From Flavobacteriaceae bacterium (GTDB lineage: Bacteria; Bacteroidota; Bacteroidia; Flavobacteriales; Flavobacteriaceae): a stretch of 8,384 nt of DNA. Position numbers and translations under genes: made by a program. Numbering within the stretch: position 1 is the stretch's first letter; the number at the start of each line of letters is the position of its first letter. The notes under the pieces were generated by a model. That model was not told the DNA's origin. It worked only from the letters and a program-made list of their open reading frames with translations, and searched no databases. Positions 6,714 to 8,384 of the stretch are shown here, in pieces. The stretch is taken from positions 1 to 8,384 of the forward strand of contig CANJDA010000094.1 in the NCBI GenBank assembly GCA_947472705.1, read 5' to 3'.

Positions 6714-7620
6714 GAACGATTTTATTTTGATTTCGCCCGAAGTGCAACATGCTTTAAACCATAACTTGCCTATAGTAGCCCTAGAGTCAACCATCATATC
6801 TCATGGTATGCCTTGGCCCAAAAATGCTATAACCGCCAAAGAAGTGGAAGAGGTAGTAAGACAAAATGGAGCTGTACCTGCTACTATTGCTATCCGAGAT
6901 GGGAAATGTTTGGTAGGCTTAACCGAAGGAGATATCGACTTTTTTGCTCAAAACAAAGAGGTGTGGAAAGTTAGCCTACGCGATATGCCTTATGTGATTG
7001 CTAAACAGTTACCCGGAGCTACCACCGTAGCTGCCACGATGCGTATTGCGTCTATGGTAGGGATTAAAATATTTGCCACTGGTGGAATAGGAGGAGTGCA
7101 CCGTGGAGCGGAAGACACTATGGATATTTCGGCCGACTTAACCGAAATGGCAACCACCAATGTAGCCATAGTTGCGGCTGGTGTTAAATCTATCTTGGAT
7201 ATTGGACTTACATTAGAATATTTAGAAACGCTTGGTATTCCTGTGCTTACCTACGGGCAAGATGAATTCCCTAGTTTTTATTCTTCCAAAAGTGGTTTTC
7301 AGTCTCCCTTGCGATTAGATACTCCCCAAGCTATTGCTCAAATGCTTAACGCCAAATGGTGTTTAGGACTGAATGGATCGGTATTAATCGCCAATCCAGT
7401 TCCAGTTGCCTATGAAATGGATTCAACTGAAATTGAAAAACAAATTTTAAAAGCACTAAACGAAGCCAATATCCATGGTATAAAAGGAAAAGCCGTCACT
7501 CCTTTTTTGTTAAAATTTATTGCTGACAATACCCAAGGCGAAAGTTTGGAAGCCAATATTGCCTTAATCAAAAACAACGCTAAAGTTGCTGCTACCATTG
7601 CTGTTGCATTGAATAAATAA
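6706..7620 (+). CDS. psuG: Pseudouridine-5'-phosphate glycosidase
   Basis: The 304-residue enzyme reversibly splits pseudouridine 5'-phosphate into uracil and ribose 5-phosphate, breaking a C-C glycosidic bond; it needs a divalent metal such as Mn2+. The family is recognised along its whole length: VALESTIISHGMPWP (24-38), GATTVAATM (104-112), FATGGIGGVHRGAE (123-136), DISADL (140-145), AAGVKSILD (157-165), DEFPSFY (186-192), GKAVTPFLL (261-269) and LEANIALIKNN (281-291). The catalytic residues reported for the E. coli enzyme (from memory Glu31, Lys93, Asp149, Lys166, Asn289) map with a near-constant offset to Glu27, Lys88, Asp144, Lys161 and Asn284, so it should be active. Its ATG overlaps the end of the kinase gene by 8 bases, consistent with translational coupling. 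No psu-type transporter is in the window, so how pseudouridine is obtained is not shown. Confidence 0.97.
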   Translation: MTKNDFILISPEVQHALNHNLPIVALESTIISHGMPWPKNAITAKEVEEVVRQNGAVPATIAIRDGKCLVGLTEGDIDFFAQNKEVWKVSLRDMPYVIAKQLPGATTVAATMRIASMVGIKIFATGGIGGVHRGAEDTMDISADLTEMATTNVAIVAAGVKSILDIGLTLEYLETLGIPVLTYGQDEFPSFYSSKSGFQSPLRLDTPQAIAQMLNAKWCLGLNGSVLIANPVPVAYEMDSTEIEKQILKALNEANIHGIKGKAVTPFLLKFIADNTQGESLEANIALIKNNAKVAATIAVALNK

Positions 7621-7625
7621 AAATC

Positions 7626-8144
7626 ATGTCTTATAATTTCAGAAAAGCAACAATCTCCGAAGCGCCTCAAATATGGGTGATTTTACAACAAGCCATCCAA
7701 AGAAGAAAAGAGGAAGGTAGTTTGCAATGGCAAGATGGCTATCCGAACCCCGAAGTGGTGGCCCAAGATATAAAAAAGGGGGTAGGTTATGTCATAACTC
7801 TAGAGGGAAATATTATTGCTTATAGTGCTATACTAATCAATGACGAACCCGAATATGCTAGGATAGAAGGGCAGTGGCTTACCAATTCAGATTTTGTGGT
7901 GTTTCATCGAGTTGCGGTAGCGGAGTCCTTTTTAGGTAAAGGAATTGCGAAAGCATTATTTGCTTTTATAGAAGAGTTTACACTTCATAACAATATCTAT
8001 AGTATAAAAGTTGACACCAATTATGATAATATGGCTATGCTGACTCTTTTAAAAAATACCGGCTATACTTATTGTGGTGAAGTGTATTTCAGAGGCAGCC
8101 CTAGAAAAGCTTTTGAAAAAGTATTGACTAAATTACCTTCCTAA
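7626..8144 (+). CDS. GNAT-family N-acetyltransferase
   Basis: The 172-residue protein belongs to the GNAT superfamily, which moves an acetyl group from acetyl-CoA to an amine. After the N-terminal FRKAT strand and helix, a QWQDGYPN segment (34-41) resembles a subgroup common in Firmicutes and Bacteroidetes. Motif A is clear: HRVAVAESFLGKGIAKALF (94-112), with the acetyl-CoA pyrophosphate loop GKGIAK (104-109). Motif B is seen in KVDTNYDNMAMLTLLKNTGY (128-147), where Asp130/Asn132 and Met136 fit the usual D-x-x-N-x-x-M pattern loosely. The gene starts 5 bases after psuG, so it is read on the same message. The substrate is unknown: it could be a free metabolite, a ribosomal or other protein, or an antibiotic. 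Nothing in the sequence ties it chemically to pseudouridine breakdown. Confidence 0.9.
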   Translation: MSYNFRKATISEAPQIWVILQQAIQRRKEEGSLQWQDGYPNPEVVAQDIKKGVGYVITLEGNIIAYSAILINDEPEYARIEGQWLTNSDFVVFHRVAVAESFLGKGIAKALFAFIEEFTLHNNIYSIKVDTNYDNMAMLTLLKNTGYTYCGEVYFRGSPRKAFEKVLTKLPS

Positions 8145-8170
8145 CAACCTAAATATTATTTAACAAATAG

Positions 8171-8204
8171 TTGATCTTTCATTGTAGAACTTAGGCTATA
8201 TTTA
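8171..8204 (+). promoter_or_regulatory. Possible promoter before the nuclease gene (TTG - 23 bp - TATATTTA)
   Basis: TTG at 8171-8173 and TATATTTA at 8197-8204 are 23 bases apart, within the usual Flavobacterium spacing. The -7 box has A in place of the final G of TAnnTTTG. It ends 18 bases before the ATG at 8223. No terminator is visible after the acetyltransferase (8145-8170), so read-through from the psu operon is also possible. Confidence 0.35.
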
Positions 8205-8222
8205 CAGTCTAAATACCACTTA

Positions 8223-8384
8223 ATGAAACAGATATTCTATACTACAGCACTGGCTGTGGTTTTTTCAATGTGCTCAACAAGTACTTATGCTTGGGGCAGT
8301 AAAGGACATTCATTAGTAGCAGAAGTAGCTTTTCACTATATGGATGAAAACACAAAAAAAATAGTATTGAGTTACTTAGATGGT
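8223..8384 (+). CDS. Secreted S1/P1-type zinc nuclease, N-terminal part (3' end outside window)
   Basis: Only the first 54 codons are present; the frame stays open to the window edge. Residues 1-23 form a typical signal peptide: Lys2, a hydrophobic core (about 4-16), and a likely signal peptidase cleavage after TYA. The mature protein would then begin with Trp24 in WGSKGHSLVAEVAF. A Trp at the mature N-terminus followed by a His five residues later is the hallmark of S1/P1 nucleases, whose N-terminal amino group, the Trp carbonyl and that His (here His29) bind zinc. These enzymes act outside the cytoplasm on single-stranded RNA and DNA, releasing 5'-mononucleotides. Zinc-dependent phospholipase C also starts with Trp, but the G-x-x-G-H-x-x-V-A-E pattern fits S1/P1 better. 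The remaining about 200 residues, with the other zinc ligands, cannot be checked here. Confidence 0.83.
   Translation, partial: MKQIFYTTALAVVFSMCSTSTYAWGSKGHSLVAEVAFHYMDENTKKIVLSYLDG

Noticed and set aside
7410..7670. An 86-residue open frame on the minus strand across the psuG/GNAT junction
   Set aside because: Both genes on the + strand are well supported here and there is no promoter, start context or family signal for an antisense gene.
8148..8195. CCTAA (8148-8152) and TTAGG (8191-8195) as a terminator hairpin after the GNAT gene
   Set aside because: The arms are only 5 bp, the loop is nearly 40 bases, and no T-run follows.
8223..8384. Zinc-dependent phospholipase C as the identity of the truncated secreted protein
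   Set aside because: That family also has an N-terminal Trp-Gly, but the WG-x-x-GH-x-x-VAE-x-A pattern matches S1/P1 nuclease better. The full length would settle it.
1..8384. CRISPR arrays, insertion sequences, tRNA or rRNA genes, or toxin-antitoxin pairs
   Set aside because: No regularly spaced direct repeats, transposase motifs, tRNA-like cloverleaf or conserved rRNA segments were seen in the gaps, and the window is almost fully occupied by well-identified genes.

Overview
The window looks like a chromosomal segment from a member of the Bacteroidetes, most likely the Flavobacteriaceae. The DNA is AT-rich. Start codons lack clear Shine-Dalgarno sequences and have A/T-rich leaders instead. 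Bacteroidetes-type promoter -7 elements (TAnnTTTG) sit just before three genes that begin new transcription units. The protein families (oligopeptidase B-like S9 peptidase, HGSRY-type cysteine synthase, S1/P1 nuclease) also fit. This assignment comes from sequence style and is not a database result. All genes are on the + strand.

Layout. (1) Positions 2-2288 hold a tight two-gene signalling module: the C-terminal part of a FIST-domain protein, cut by the left window edge, and four bases later a soluble hybrid histidine kinase (HisKA, HATPase_c and receiver). This pair is visibly more AT-rich than the rest. (2) Positions 2289-2510 are a non-coding gap with a T-rich tract and a likely promoter. 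(3) Positions 2511-4574 encode a cytoplasmic oligopeptidase B-like S9 serine peptidase. (4) Positions 4654-5694 encode a PLP-dependent cysteine synthase/cystathionine beta-synthase family enzyme, closed by a clear intrinsic terminator. (5) Positions 5787-8144 are a compact operon: a PfkB-family kinase, pseudouridine-5'-phosphate glycosidase (psuG) overlapping it by 8 bases, and a GNAT acetyltransferase 5 bases further on. The kinase-glycosidase pairing identifies the kinase as pseudouridine kinase (psuK). (6) Positions 8223-8384 are the start of a secreted S1/P1-type zinc nuclease, cut by the right edge.

How the genes work together. psuK and psuG form a complete two-step route: pseudouridine is phosphorylated, then its C-C glycosidic bond is broken to give uracil and ribose 5-phosphate. 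The downstream secreted nuclease could supply nucleotides from environmental RNA, but that link is inference from adjacency alone. The FIST protein probably acts as a separate cytoplasmic ligand sensor for the kinase, which has no recognisable sensor domain or membrane segment of its own. The peptidase and the cysteine synthase look like independent housekeeping genes. I saw no mobile element, CRISPR array, tRNA or rRNA. Most of the window is ordinary; the FIST/kinase pair and the psu operon deserve the most attention.
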